A program made the translations under genes and the position numbers. A stretch of 29,144 bases of DNA from JAKVAV01 sp964635965 (GTDB lineage Bacteria > Bacteroidota > Bacteroidia > Flavobacteriales_D > Cryomorphaceae): assembly GCA_964635965.1 (NCBI GenBank), contig CAZWQX010000031.1:1-29144 (forward strand), read 5' to 3'. This document shows, piece by piece, positions 17,825 through 26,566 of the stretch (position 1 is its first letter; the number at the start of each line of letters is the position of its first letter). The notes under the pieces were generated by a model, which worked only from the letters and a program-made list of their open reading frames with translations, was not told where the DNA came from and did not search any database.

Positions 17825-17919
17825 ATTTTATCCGCTTCGCAGGATATGCTCCGCTGGGCATTTGCCCCGCGGCATAAGTTTAAGAAAATAGAAATGCCTG
17901 AACTGACAAGCTCGGACAT
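17800..17919 (-). pseudogene. Truncated second MSEL peptide gene (copy 2)
   Basis: Copy of the 9578-9697 fragment: an MSELVSSGI start followed by unrelated sequence shared with the terminator and the immunity gene end. Confidence 0.35.
17830..17876. terminator. Pair of stem-loops between convergent genes (copy 2)
   Basis: Same two hairpins as at 9608-9654, separating the immunity gene from the end of the leftward operon. Confidence 0.55.
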
Positions 17920-17924
17920 TTTCA

Positions 17925-18038
17925 TTATCTCTTCATTGCTTCCAACAGCGCCCATCCGAGCAGAATCCCCAGCCCTGCAAAGAGAAGTCCTTGTACGAGC
18001 TTCTCGGTATCTACGCCAGAGCTGAAAAGCTCGGACAT
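17925..18038 (-). CDS. 37-residue single-pass membrane peptide (copy 2)
   Basis: Identical to the gene at 9703-9816: MSELFSSGV start, one hydrophobic helix and a basic tail, 3 bp after the 82-aa gene. Confidence 0.6.
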   Translation of the reverse strand: MSELFSSGVDTEKLVQGLLFAGLGILLGWALLEAMKR

Positions 18039-18041
18039 TTT

Positions 18042-18290
18042 TTATACAAACTCCCAATGCACGGCAACTAATATCTTGTTTGGTTCGGCATTTTGATAAG
18101 CATAGTCAAGTACTTTGATCTCTGAAGCTTCGATTATACCATCGTCGTTCACCTGTTGGTTGTTCCAATGGTTAAGCGCAAAAGTCTTTAGTAATGCGGG
18201 TAGTTGTGCAGGATCAAATACATCGCGATCAAGAATAGCTTGGGATGTATGTTTTTTACCACGGTAAGTGGCTTTTAGGTTTTCGTTCAT
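18042..18290 (-). CDS. Small hypothetical protein, 82 aa (copy 2)
   Basis: Identical to the protein of 9820-10068. Third gene of the leftward XRE operon in unit 2; no recognised domain. Confidence 0.65.
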   Translation of the reverse strand: MNENLKATYRGKKHTSQAILDRDVFDPAQLPALLKTFALNHWNNQQVNDDGIIEASEIKVLDYAYQNAEPNKILVAVHWEFV

Positions 18291-18305
18291 AGCATTGTCT
18301 TTCTG

Positions 18306-18578
18306 TTAAGCTTCAAGCTCATAATCAAAGTCACCTTCATGGCTGGCTCCTTCTACTGTGATCTCGTGGTGGTTAAAGCTTCCTTGGGGGTATTCCCAAA
18401 CTTCAGCAGTTATTGACCAGTCTCCGTAGTCAGCTTCTGCCATGTACCGAATCTCTGGCCCCATCTCTCTTTGATTACGTTCCACTTCTTCAAAATCAAG
18501 ATCATCGGCATTAATAGTGTGCTTTTCACCTTTCTGATCGGTCACGATAATGGTGCCTTTTACGCTTTTCAGAGCCAT
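18306..18578 (-). CDS. Small acidic hypothetical protein, 90 aa (copy 2)
   Basis: Identical to the protein of 10084-10356, 3 bp downstream of the XRE gene; no recognised domain. Confidence 0.68.
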   Translation of the reverse strand: MALKSVKGTIIVTDQKGEKHTINADDLDFEEVERNQREMGPEIRYMAEADYGDWSITAEVWEYPQGSFNHHEITVEGASHEGDFDYELEA

Positions 18579-18581
18579 AGT

Positions 18582-18905
18582 TTAAATAGATTTAAGTTTA
18601 GCTGCCTTGATCAAATTATCCAGCGCATAAATGATGTGTAGTCGATCTTCTTCGGGCAAGGCTTCGACATCTTGAAGCCGTTTCATGTTGGCTTTATCCA
18701 TCTGAACCGATGTTTTGCCCAAGAGAAAATCCAGAGATACTTCAAGTACATCGGCAATCTTGGAAGCTACTTCAATAGATGGCTTCACTTCATCCCGCTC
18801 GTACTTCCCAATAATATCGCCAGAAGTACCCACTTTTTTACCAAGCTCACTCTGCGATAAACCGACCCTTCTACGAATGCTTGCAATATGCTGTCCAAAC
18901 GTCAT
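18582..18905 (-). CDS. XRE-family helix-turn-helix repressor (copy 2)
   Basis: Identical to the regulator of 10360-10683, with the Cro/C1-type HTH in the first 60 residues. Two copies would double repressor dose and could act on the promoters of both units. Confidence 0.88.
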   Translation of the reverse strand: MTFGQHIASIRRRVGLSQSELGKKVGTSGDIIGKYERDEVKPSIEVASKIADVLEVSLDFLLGKTSVQMDKANMKRLQDVEALPEEDRLHIIYALDNLIKAAKLKSI

Positions 18906-18942
18906 AAATAGCTGTAATAAGTAATGAAATAGGCTATTAGCG

Positions 18943-18973
18943 CAAAGTTAGCAGATATAAATATCAGAACAAA
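18943..18973 (-). promoter_or_regulatory. Promoter of the XRE operon (copy 2)
   Basis: Minus-strand TTTG, 19 bp, TAACTTTG, with the GATATAAATATC palindrome between the boxes, as in unit 1. Confidence 0.6.
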
Positions 18974-18984
18974 GTTATATAGAG

Positions 18985-19030
18985 CTTGGTGAGTCACGAC
19001 ATATCTTCTACTTTTGTGATAGATATATCA
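18985..19030 (+). promoter_or_regulatory. Promoter and operator-like palindrome of the ATPase operon (copy 2)
   Basis: CTTG, 20 bp, TACTTTTG (19009-19016), followed by TGATAGATATATCA (19017-19030), as in unit 1. Confidence 0.5.
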
Positions 19031-19046
19031 GAAAAAACTTTTTTCC

Positions 19047-20687
19047 ATGGCCACCAATTTTACCAACCCCGAAAGCTTAATCTACCAAAACGAACTTCTA
19101 AAACTGACTGTACTTGGCGGAATAAAACTCGATGGCTTGGATCGAATGCGGAGTACCTTGAAGATCGAACTTCAAAAGAGCTCCGTTCCACCTGTGCGCC
19201 ACAACCTGGATCTGTACAACGACAACCAAACAGAGAAACTAATCAGAAGAGCAGCAGAAAAGTTAGAGATCGGAACGAGTGTGCTGGCGGCAAGCTTGGC
19301 AGAACTAACGGGTCAACTGGAAGAGTATCGAATGGAGCAGATCAAGGAAACCCAGCCCAAGCCCTATGAAAGTCCGAAGCTCTCACCAGCAGATTACAAA
19401 GAAGCTGAATCTTTCCTGAAATCCGAGAAACTACTTGAGAGAACCAACGAGCTGATCGGCCTGAGCGGTGTAGTCGGTGAAGAAGTCAACCGCCTGATTA
19501 TGTTCCTGATCTTTACGAGCAGAAAGCGGGAACAGCCCTTACACATCGTAAGCCTGGGAAGCTCGGGAACGGGAAAGACACACCTGCAGGAAAAGGTCGG
19601 GGAGTTGATGCCCGAAGAAGATAGAATCGAAATCACCACACTATCAGAAAACGCTTTTTACTACTTCGGTCAACGGGAACTGAAAAACAAACTAATCTTA
19701 ATCGAAGACCTGGACGGAGCTGAGAATGTGCTTTATCCACTCAGAGAACTTCAGTCCAAAAAACGTATCTCCAAAACCGTAGCCCACAAGAACACCAAAG
19801 GAGAAACCCGAACACTTCACTTGGTGGTGGAAGGCCCTGTAAGTGTGGCGGGATGTACCACCAAAGAACAGATTTATGAAGACAATGCCAATAGAAGCTT
19901 TTTGATTTACCTGGACGAGAGCGAAGAACAGGACGGGCGGATCATGGACTACCAGCGAAGGGCATCGGCGGGAAAGATCAACAGAGATCAGGAAGAAAAG
20001 GCGGCTGAGCTTTTACGAAACTGTCAACGCTTACTGGAACCCATCAAGATCGTGAATCCCTTTGCTGAATTACTGCACATCCCGAAAGAAGTCTTTAAGC
20101 CCAGAAGAACGAACAACCACTATTTACAGTTCATTGAAGCGGTGACCTTTTACCACCAACACCAGAGAGAACAGAAGGCAGACGAAGAGACGGGAGAGAT
20201 CTATATCGAGACAACGCTGGAAGATGTGGAAGAAGCTAACAAGTTGATGAAGCAGATACTGCTTCGTAAATCAGACAACCTAACAGGAGCTTGCCGTAAT
20301 CACTTCGAACGGCTTAAGCTTTACGTTCTGGGAAATAAAGAAAGCCTGCCAGGCTCTGGCCAGTTTACCAATCGGGAGATCAGCAGACTCTTTAGAATCC
20401 CGCTTACCACGATCAAACGCTATCACCTGGACTTGATGTTGAACGGATATCTGAAAACTGAGAAGAAGAAAGGCAGCAAAGCCTATACCTATGAAGTGGT
20501 GAGTTATGACGAGTACAACGAACTGCAAAAGCTGGTAAATACGGTACTGGATGAATCACTCGAAGAGCTCAAAAAAAATTTAGCGGGAAAGGAAAAGCCC
20601 AAAAGCCCAAACCAGCCCACCAAGAAAACTGGGCCGATCAAAAAGCAGAAAAACAAGGACTTAAGACCAATAGCCCACGAATCTTAA
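19047..20687 (+). CDS. P-loop ATPase with C-terminal winged-helix-like domain (copy 2)
   Basis: Identical to the 546-residue protein of 10825-12465, with Walker A GSSGTGKT and Walker B LILIEDLDG intact. First gene of the rightward operon of unit 2. Confidence 0.75.
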   Translation: MATNFTNPESLIYQNELLKLTVLGGIKLDGLDRMRSTLKIELQKSSVPPVRHNLDLYNDNQTEKLIRRAAEKLEIGTSVLAASLAELTGQLEEYRMEQIKETQPKPYESPKLSPADYKEAESFLKSEKLLERTNELIGLSGVVGEEVNRLIMFLIFTSRKREQPLHIVSLGSSGTGKTHLQEKVGELMPEEDRIEITTLSENAFYYFGQRELKNKLILIEDLDGAENVLYPLRELQSKKRISKTVAHKNTKGETRTLHLVVEGPVSVAGCTTKEQIYEDNANRSFLIYLDESEEQDGRIMDYQRRASAGKINRDQEEKAAELLRNCQRLLEPIKIVNPFAELLHIPKEVFKPRRTNNHYLQFIEAVTFYHQHQREQKADEETGEIYIETTLEDVEEANKLMKQILLRKSDNLTGACRNHFERLKLYVLGNKESLPGSGQFTNREISRLFRIPLTTIKRYHLDLMLNGYLKTEKKKGSKAYTYEVVSYDEYNELQKLVNTVLDESLEELKKNLAGKEKPKSPNQPTKKTGPIKKQKNKDLRPIAHES

Positions 20688-20702
20688 AAAAGGTATAAGC
20701 AA

Positions 20703-21641
20703 GTGAAAAACTTAGTCCTGAAAAATCCGAGCTACGAGCACCTGGAACGCGGCTTCAAGGAGTGGTTGGACATACTGGGTTACAGTCGGGGAATGTGCAG
20801 CTATATGCCTGCCCATGTTAGGGAGTTCCTGAACTTCTTGGAGCAAAGGGGCTGCAATCAAATCAACCAACTGGATACGAAACATTACAAAGCTTACTTA
20901 AACCATATCAGCACCAGAGCCAACGAGAGACGGGGCGGCGGACTAAGCAACCAGACGATTAATCACCAAATCCAATCCTTAGAAAAGTTCTACGAGTACT
21001 TAATCCACAAAGGAGCCCAGGGAATCCCGCCCGTGACTTTAAAGCAACTGAAGCTGAACCGAGAGAATCTAACCGTTTTGAGTCAGAACGAGATCAAAGA
21101 ACTCTTTGAAGCTACGAATCACGAGAGCGAAAATGTGCTGTTGGAACGGCTGGCCGCGAGAGATAAGGCCATGTTGGTGGTGTATTACGCTTGTGGTCTG
21201 AGAAGGAAAGAAGGGGCAAACCTGAATGTCGATGATCTGAACTTTGATAGAAGAATCTTGCACGTAAGAAAAGGAAAGAACTACAAGGAACGCTTTGTGC
21301 CGTTTAGTAAATCGAGTTCAAACATCCTACAGGAATACGTTTACGATCACAGGCCGAACTTGATCAAGAGTCAGAAAGAAGGTCGCTTGTTTATTGGGTA
21401 CAGGGGAAAACCACTATCAGGGGGCAGCTTGTACGGAAGACTTCAAAAACTAATCCTTGTTGCAGGAAACCCTGAACTGATCCAAAAGCCGATCGGGCTG
21501 CACACGCTGAGACACTCCATTGCTACACATCTGCTTCAAAACGGAATGGACTTACAGAAAATACAGCGGTTCTTAGGGCATAGCAGCCTGGAGAGCACGC
21601 AGATCTACACACATCTGATCGATAAAGGCAATGGCGAATAG
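20703..21641 (+). CDS. XerD-like tyrosine recombinase with full catalytic set (copy 2)
   Basis: Identical to the recombinase of 12481-13419 (GTG start, complete R-K-H-R-H-Y set). It overlaps the next gene by 11 bp. Confidence 0.92.
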   Translation: MKNLVLKNPSYEHLERGFKEWLDILGYSRGMCSYMPAHVREFLNFLEQRGCNQINQLDTKHYKAYLNHISTRANERRGGGLSNQTINHQIQSLEKFYEYLIHKGAQGIPPVTLKQLKLNRENLTVLSQNEIKELFEATNHESENVLLERLAARDKAMLVVYYACGLRRKEGANLNVDDLNFDRRILHVRKGKNYKERFVPFSKSSSNILQEYVYDHRPNLIKSQKEGRLFIGYRGKPLSGGSLYGRLQKLILVAGNPELIQKPIGLHTLRHSIATHLLQNGMDLQKIQRFLGHSSLESTQIYTHLIDKGNGE

Positions 21642-22569
21642 TTTTAAAGAGTATCTGGAGAGCCAAGGGAAATCGAAATCGACCGTTAGCCACTACACAG
21701 GCTATGCGCTGGACTTTTTAAGCTGGTTGGACAGAGATCAAACGGAGCCTGAGAATGCAACAGCGAAAGAAGTACTGGCCTACCTGAACCATCTTCAACG
21801 TAAAGGTCAGGAGAACAAAACCCGAAACATCCGCTTAAATGTAATCAAGCAGTTTTTTACCTGGCAGATCGAGCAGGGCCAGCGTTCAGACAATCCCATC
21901 CAGCACTTAAAAATACGGGGCATCCAAAAACAGAAACTTTACCCCATACTCGACAGGCAGCAACTGGAAAGCATCTATCTAAATTACTCCGTTCCTAACG
22001 AGAAAGACGAACGATCCAACCGAAACTGGTTCAAGAGCTACCGACTATGCAGAGCAAGAAACAAAGCCATCCTGAGCCTGATGATCAATCAAGGCCTGAC
22101 CACTGCCGAAGTCAACCGAATCCAACTGACTGATCTGAAACTCAAAGCAGGGAAGATCTATATCGCGGGAAGCCGAAAGAGCAACGAGCGGACAATGGAA
22201 CTCAAAGCCAACCAGATCATCGAGCTGATGGAATACCAGTTTACAACGAGAACCGAGTTGGTGAAAGCCTGCGATCGGGAAACTACGTTGCTTTTTATCA
22301 GTTCACCGCCCGTTGGAAGAACCACCGCCAACCGAATGGACTGCAAAGAAATCTGGAAGCGGTTGAGTCAGGATGTAAAGGAACAGGATCAAGCGTTCAT
22401 CAACTTCAAACAGGTGCGTACTTCTGTGATTACACATTGGTTGAAGCAGTACAATTTACGTGAAGTACAATACATGGCAGGACACAGGTATGTGAGTTCT
22501 ACGGAAGCTTACTTGGTGAACCAGATGGAAGATCTACGGGCGGATATCGATGAGTTTTATCCGTTTTAG
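21631..22569 (+). CDS. Second tyrosine recombinase, catalytically divergent (copy 2)
   Basis: Identical to the recombinase of 13409-14347, lacking the first catalytic Arg and the HxLR His but keeping the later Arg, GH and Tyr. Confidence 0.85.
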   Translation: MANSFKEYLESQGKSKSTVSHYTGYALDFLSWLDRDQTEPENATAKEVLAYLNHLQRKGQENKTRNIRLNVIKQFFTWQIEQGQRSDNPIQHLKIRGIQKQKLYPILDRQQLESIYLNYSVPNEKDERSNRNWFKSYRLCRARNKAILSLMINQGLTTAEVNRIQLTDLKLKAGKIYIAGSRKSNERTMELKANQIIELMEYQFTTRTELVKACDRETTLLFISSPPVGRTTANRMDCKEIWKRLSQDVKEQDQAFINFKQVRTSVITHWLKQYNLREVQYMAGHRYVSSTEAYLVNQMEDLRADIDEFYPF

Positions 22570-22600
22570 ATCAGGCAGGAAATCAACCGAAATCGAGAGT

Positions 22601-22678
22601 GTTCAAAAGAATATTTTGTTTAAACGCTATTTAAACGGCTTTTAAACACCATTTAAACGTTAGCGTTCAAAATATCTT
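22601..22678. repeat. Iteron-like TTTAAAC array with inverted arms (copy 2)
   Basis: Same array as at 14379-14456, with TTTAAAC at 22619, 22630, 22641 and 22652 (11-bp period). Confidence 0.7.
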
Positions 22679-22781
22679 AGGAATAGGTTTTTTTTAAATA
22701 GGCAAAAGAGAAAATCGCACCGAACAAAAAGCTCAGGAAATCTGAAACCAAGTTGGACAATATGCCTTCTAAAAACTCCAT
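22677..22781 (-). CDS. 34-residue hydrophobic peptide (copy 2)
   Basis: Identical to the peptide gene at 14455-14559, including the TATATTTG -7 box just upstream. Confidence 0.5.
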   Translation of the reverse strand: MEFLEGILSNLVSDFLSFLFGAIFSFAYLKKTYS

Positions 22782-22804
22782 CGGGATAGGGTCAAATATA
22801 CAAC

Positions 22805-22876
22805 TCTTTCACAGGAACAGAAGCTTATTTAGTGAACCAGATGGAAGATCTATGGTCAGATATCGATCAGCTTTAA
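22805..22876 (+). pseudogene. Remnant of a recombinase C terminus (copy 2)
   Basis: Same fragment as at 14583-14654: TEAYLVNQMEDLWSD, then a stop. Confidence 0.75.
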
Positions 22877-22912
22877 CCGTTTTGATAGTATCTTTAGGAA
22901 AACAATCAATCT

Positions 22913-23296
22913 ATGAGTCCAGCCAATAAAAAAGCATACGAGTTCGCAAAGACGATTTGTCCACGTGCTGAATTTATGAGCGGTAAAAGCTCATTGAGAG
23001 CTGCTTGGGAAATAATAGAGCCAGCAAAAAGAAAAGGGCATATGTTGAGCGTTACCCGACTTGACGACAGCGAAGTCAATAAAATAAAGATCGTCCTACT
23101 AAAACCAAAAGAAGGGGGCGGCGCCGAAAAAGAAGCTGAATTTTACCTACGACCTGACCGTTCAGGAGAATATTACTATCGCAGTCTCAGAATCAACTTA
23201 GAGAAAAACAAGGACGGAACCATAGAGTTGGGAAGGTTGATAGCAGATGAACCTACTTGGAAAATGAAACAATCAAAGCTGTTCCGTCAAGTTTAA
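22913..23296 (+). CDS. Hypothetical protein, 127 aa (copy 2)
   Basis: Identical to the basic protein of 14691-15074; no family recognised. Confidence 0.6.
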   Translation: MSPANKKAYEFAKTICPRAEFMSGKSSLRAAWEIIEPAKRKGHMLSVTRLDDSEVNKIKIVLLKPKEGGGAEKEAEFYLRPDRSGEYYYRSLRINLEKNKDGTIELGRLIADEPTWKMKQSKLFRQV

Positions 23297-24418
23297 TCCA
23301 TCTTCGAATAACAGGAAAAGCGGTGTTCAGCTTCCGCCTTCGGCAGTCACCGCGGCCAGGCCTTTACAGCACTTGTTTTAGTGTTGGTCTTTTAAAGGCA
23401 AAAAACAAGAACTGCAAATCCCTTCGGGTGGCTAAGGCCAGCCTGTCACGGTGCCTGCAACTCAGTTGTCATCTTCACGGCAGCTGTCTCTGTACCGTTG
23501 GCCGCTTTAGCTTCTCTTCGTTCCGCACAGCCGCCACCGTTCCAGCCGCTGCCCATGTTAGGCTCACCTGCGGGTCGCTGCGGGCTGCGGCGAATTAGTT
23601 GATAAGCCTTCGGCAGAGCGGTTGCCTTGTGTAGTTCCGTTCCACTCCGTGGTTTTGCCTGAAAAAGATGGCAAAACCCTTCGTTCCACTTCACACAGAG
23701 CGGTGCAGCGGCCTCGTTCCTTCGGCCTTTCTCTGCACCGCCCCCTTGCTCAACTCGCAGGCGGCTCGCGATGCTTGGTCACAGTCCGCAATCCGTTGCA
23801 CTCATTGCAGTCAGTGCCCAGCCGTTTAGCTCAAGGCTGTTTTTCCTTCAAATAATCCCAAAAAAATGGGGTCACTTCCGCGCGAAAAGAAGCTGATCCC
23901 TTCGATCTATCTGGCGGGCGCTTGGATGCTCTTTTAGAATGATAAATCCGCACAGAGCTACCGCACGGCCGAAGCTTTATCACTCTAAAAAAGCTGTACC
24001 CCCAAGCTCTGGGCCCGAAGTTCATAAAAGCTGAAGTAACGGGGCTGCTTTCTGCGGGTGGAGTTGCTTCTGCTTGTTGAACATAGCGAAGCGATCTCTC
24101 GCGCTCTGGGAGAAAACCACTTGGGCAAGGAGCCAACGGATCTTGCTTAACATAACTGACTTATAGGACAGCTTAGGAATCCGCAGCGCAGACACTTTGC
24201 GGGGCAGTACTATAAGAAGCTGTTATGTTAAAAGGTGGGTTTTGTGCGGAGCATCCTGCAAGAGAAGGGGGCCAAAAGCCTTGCTGGATGCGGGGAATCT
24301 CATTGTTGAAAACTCGCAAAAGGGATGATCAATTTTTTGTCCTTTCAGAAAAACAGGGCTTGAATCACCTTTAAGGGCGAGTACTTGAAAAGAGTCAGGT
24401 ACATCGAATATTAAAGCA
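23297..24418. other. Structured, GC-rich non-coding block (copy 2)
   Basis: Same block as 15075-16196. It holds the same hairpins (for example the perfect 9-bp stem at 23651-23678 and the long stem at 23932-23990) and no convincing gene. Confidence 0.6.
24147..24231. repeat. attC-like three-stem imperfect palindrome (copy 2)
   Basis: Same 85-bp palindrome as at 15925-16009, with outer arms TTAACATAAC and GTTATGTTAA. Confidence 0.5.
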
Positions 24419-24607
24419 ATGGAAAATATTTACATCGTCATCATTATCATCACGGTCATGCTGATAGGTTCAGTGCTTGGCTTGTGCGCTTTTGTCGCAT
24501 GGTTAGAAGGTAAAAGAGCTGAAAGAGTGATCAAATTAATGCGAGTTCTTATGACCCCGATCGCAATCGCATTATCGATATGCTTGTTCTGGTGGTTAAG
24601 GAAATAA
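24419..24607 (+). CDS. Small two-TM membrane protein, 62 aa (copy 2)
   Basis: Identical to the protein of 16197-16385. Here it lies upstream of the leader of the toxin B tip. Confidence 0.5.
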   Translation: MENIYIVIIIITVMLIGSVLGLCAFVAWLEGKRAERVIKLMRVLMTPIAIALSICLFWWLRK

Positions 24608-24628
24608 ATGACTTATCTTTAAGAACTG

Positions 24629-25750
24629 GTGAGATCAACCGAAAACATATCATCTTCGACCGCAGGGGCACTAGAAGTAAATCCGTTTTTTACGGATGTT
24701 GCTCTAGAAAAGAATGCATCGAGCGAAAAAAATCGCGTAAATGCGTACAGGTATGGCTTCCAAGGTCAGGAAAAAGACGATGAGATTAAAGGACCTGGAA
24801 ATTCTGTTAACTTTAAATTTCGAGTGCATGACCCTCGATTGGGAAGGTTTTTGAGTATTGACCCTCTAGCCCCTGAATATCCTCACAACGGTCCGTATAA
24901 TTTCTCAGAAAATCGTGTCATTGATGGTAAAGAGCTTGAAGGACTGGAGCATATTGATTTTCGAGAGGCACGGATTATGGTGGAGAGCGGTGGGCAAATT
25001 CATTTAAAGCTTTCCAATTTCAGCGATGTCTATCAACAAGCATGGGCAGACCGTGATTGGAGACTTGTCACTTTCAGTAGTGGGATTTATCGTGATAATT
25101 ATGGTAATGAGTATTTAGGTGGCTACCCAACTTTTGTTGGTGAATATGCAACTCCCACTCCAGAAGTCTACCGTAGTATTGTCGCAGGCGCAGGTGATGA
25201 AGATTATAAAGACATGAACAAAATTTGGAATGACGGAGGAAGAACCACTAATGCGGGAATGCATGACAAGAGAACGACTCATTATAGAACGGTGATAAAA
25301 CCAGGTATGGCCAAAGCTAGAGGCATGCTTGCCTTAGAAATCTTTGCACTATCTTTCGATGCTTACCAAGGCTACAGCTTTGCTTTTAGCAAAAATCCAC
25401 AAATAATTGCAGATAATTCTGTTCTAAAGGAACACAAGGCTTTGCTCAATGAAGCATGGAATACCATTTCAGAAAACTTCCATTTAACAAATTTATCTCA
25501 AGAAAAATTGCTAGAAGGAGAAAATATGTTAGACCTTTATAGATACGTTTTAACGGGTGTTTATTTGGGAAGGGATGAAGAGATTATGCAGGCTGGAGAT
25601 ATTATTATGAAAGCTGCTGGTATCTACAATGATGATCCAAACGCAAGAATTGCACCATTCATAAATCGTACACCGATTCCAGAAAATTTGATTTATGAAG
25701 ATGATTTCACAATGCCCACAGATAATGTAAACACACAGTATGGCAATTAA
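24629..25750 (+). CDS. Displaced RHS C-terminal tip with toxin B
   Basis: A headless rhs tip of 373 codons. The first 41 come from the element leader (GTG start, ending NAYR). From 24752 the rhs core differs from that of toxin A (YGFQGQEKDDEIKGPGNSVN, HDPRLGRFLSIDPLAPEYP, ENRVIDGKELEGLE). The 266-residue tip from 24950 matches no family I recognise. It is largely helical after a polar N-terminal half and has a basic/His patch (GMHDKRTTHYRTVIKPG). Joining 8307 to 24752 keeps the frame and the YRYGFQGQ sequence, so this was probably the original tip of the long rhs gene before the element arrived. An immunity candidate overlaps its last 11 bp. Expression from the leader GTG is unproven. Confidence 0.75.
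   Translation: MRSTENISSSTAGALEVNPFFTDVALEKNASSEKNRVNAYRYGFQGQEKDDEIKGPGNSVNFKFRVHDPRLGRFLSIDPLAPEYPHNGPYNFSENRVIDGKELEGLEHIDFREARIMVESGGQIHLKLSNFSDVYQQAWADRDWRLVTFSSGIYRDNYGNEYLGGYPTFVGEYATPTPEVYRSIVAGAGDEDYKDMNKIWNDGGRTTNAGMHDKRTTHYRTVIKPGMAKARGMLALEIFALSFDAYQGYSFAFSKNPQIIADNSVLKEHKALLNEAWNTISENFHLTNLSQEKLLEGENMLDLYRYVLTGVYLGRDEEIMQAGDIIMKAAGIYNDDPNARIAPFINRTPIPENLIYEDDFTMPTDNVNTQYGN
24758..24780 (+). repeat. Shared 23-bp rhs-core direct repeat, site 3 (right border)
   Basis: Identical 23 bp to the other two sites. One base before it (24757, C instead of G) and the base after it (24781, T instead of C) differ. Beyond this the rhs core is homologous but clearly diverged, leading into toxin B. 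Confidence 0.7.
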
Positions 25751-26198
25751 AATAAATAATAAAATCACCTTTGCAGGATTGTGCTTTTTGTTTATTTCAT
25801 TTTCTCAATGCAAATATCTTCCTAACGAAGACGATTGGCGTGTTGAAGAAGATGTATACGGAGTCTGGGATTTAATTCTATATGCAGGTAATAATAAAAA
25901 TGATACCATTTATTTCAGGTCAACGCAGTTCTATTTTCACCAAGATGGAAGCTGCATGGTTCCGACCAGATTAGGATTGAAGCTACAAGGCTTTGGTGGA
26001 AATTGGCAATATTGCTCAAAAGATAGTCTTGATTGTTTGTCTCTGGACGTTGCCGATCCTTATTTTAAAGGTAAATGGATCACCTTTAATAAGGAGTATT
26101 CAAAAGAACCGAATCGTAGCTACTATTTATTAAGTTATGAGATGTGCAATGATTCTCTTTGTGTTTTTCTCAAACGCCCGATTAAGAGAATCTCCTAG
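25740..26198 (+). CDS. Putative immunity lipoprotein for toxin B
   Basis: A 152-residue protein whose ATG lies within the last codons of the toxin B gene (11-bp overlap), indicating translational coupling. The N terminus is a lipoprotein signal (KINNKITFAGLCFLFISFSQC, lipobox FSQC with Cys24). The mature part is Trp/Tyr-rich and beta-like (VYGVWDLILYAGNNKNDTIYF, GNWQYCSKDSLDC) and loosely recalls small lipocalin-like Bacteroidota lipoproteins, but I cannot assign a family. Its position and lipoprotein nature parallel the toxin A partner. Confidence 0.72.
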   Translation: MAIKINNKITFAGLCFLFISFSQCKYLPNEDDWRVEEDVYGVWDLILYAGNNKNDTIYFRSTQFYFHQDGSCMVPTRLGLKLQGFGGNWQYCSKDSLDCLSLDVADPYFKGKWITFNKEYSKEPNRSYYLLSYEMCNDSLCVFLKRPIKRIS

Positions 26199-26288
26199 AT
26201 TTGACTTCTGATCTCAGATTTTCTGTAAAAAAAGACTCCGCTGGTATGCCCCCATACAAAAACATCTCAAAATCGTATTTTCATTCTT

Positions 26289-26566
26289 GTGAGACAAAGA
26301 GCGGAGTTTACCACCAGAGGAAACAAATCATATTTCGTTGTTGTACTACTTGTCATTACGAGCTGTCAGACCAAGTCCTTAGATTCTTATCTTAAAGAAC
26401 AATTTGATCAATTTGATCTCTCGGCCAATTCCGTCTGATAGTTTGACTCAATGCAAGTCTATCTAGAAGAGGCTGAGCTTATGTACGATCAAATCTTAAA
26501 TGATTCAATTCTATTTACTGAATTGAAGACTCGATCATCCTCTTCGATGGAACTACTCAATTCATG
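26289..26566 (+). pseudogene. Broken small lipoprotein gene
   Basis: From a GTG at 26289 the frame reads a signal peptide (RGNKSYFVVVLLVITSC, lipobox ITSC) and continues QTKSLDSYLKEQFDQFDLSANSV to a stop at 26438. The reading then appears to resume in another frame (DSMQVYLEEAELMYDQI onward) to about 26520. This looks like an immunity-type lipoprotein gene broken by a frameshift and cut at its 3' end. An inverted repeat ACTCCGCT/AGCGGAGT surrounds its start region. It is probably debris from an older toxin/immunity module. Confidence 0.5.

Larger units (their letters stand above)
16530..24751 (+). mobile_element. Tandem unit 2 of the putative rhs-targeting element
   Basis: Head-to-tail second copy of the preceding 8,222-bp unit. 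Identity continues 5 bp past the nominal end (to 24756) and breaks at 24757, where the rhs core attached to toxin B begins. The perfect identity of copies implies very recent duplication, tandem integration of a circular form, or an assembly artefact in this gapped scaffold. Confidence 0.75.

Noticed and set aside
26201..26395. 64-codon frame after immunity B
   Set aside because: Composition is not protein-like, and the lipoprotein signal lies in a different frame over the same bases.
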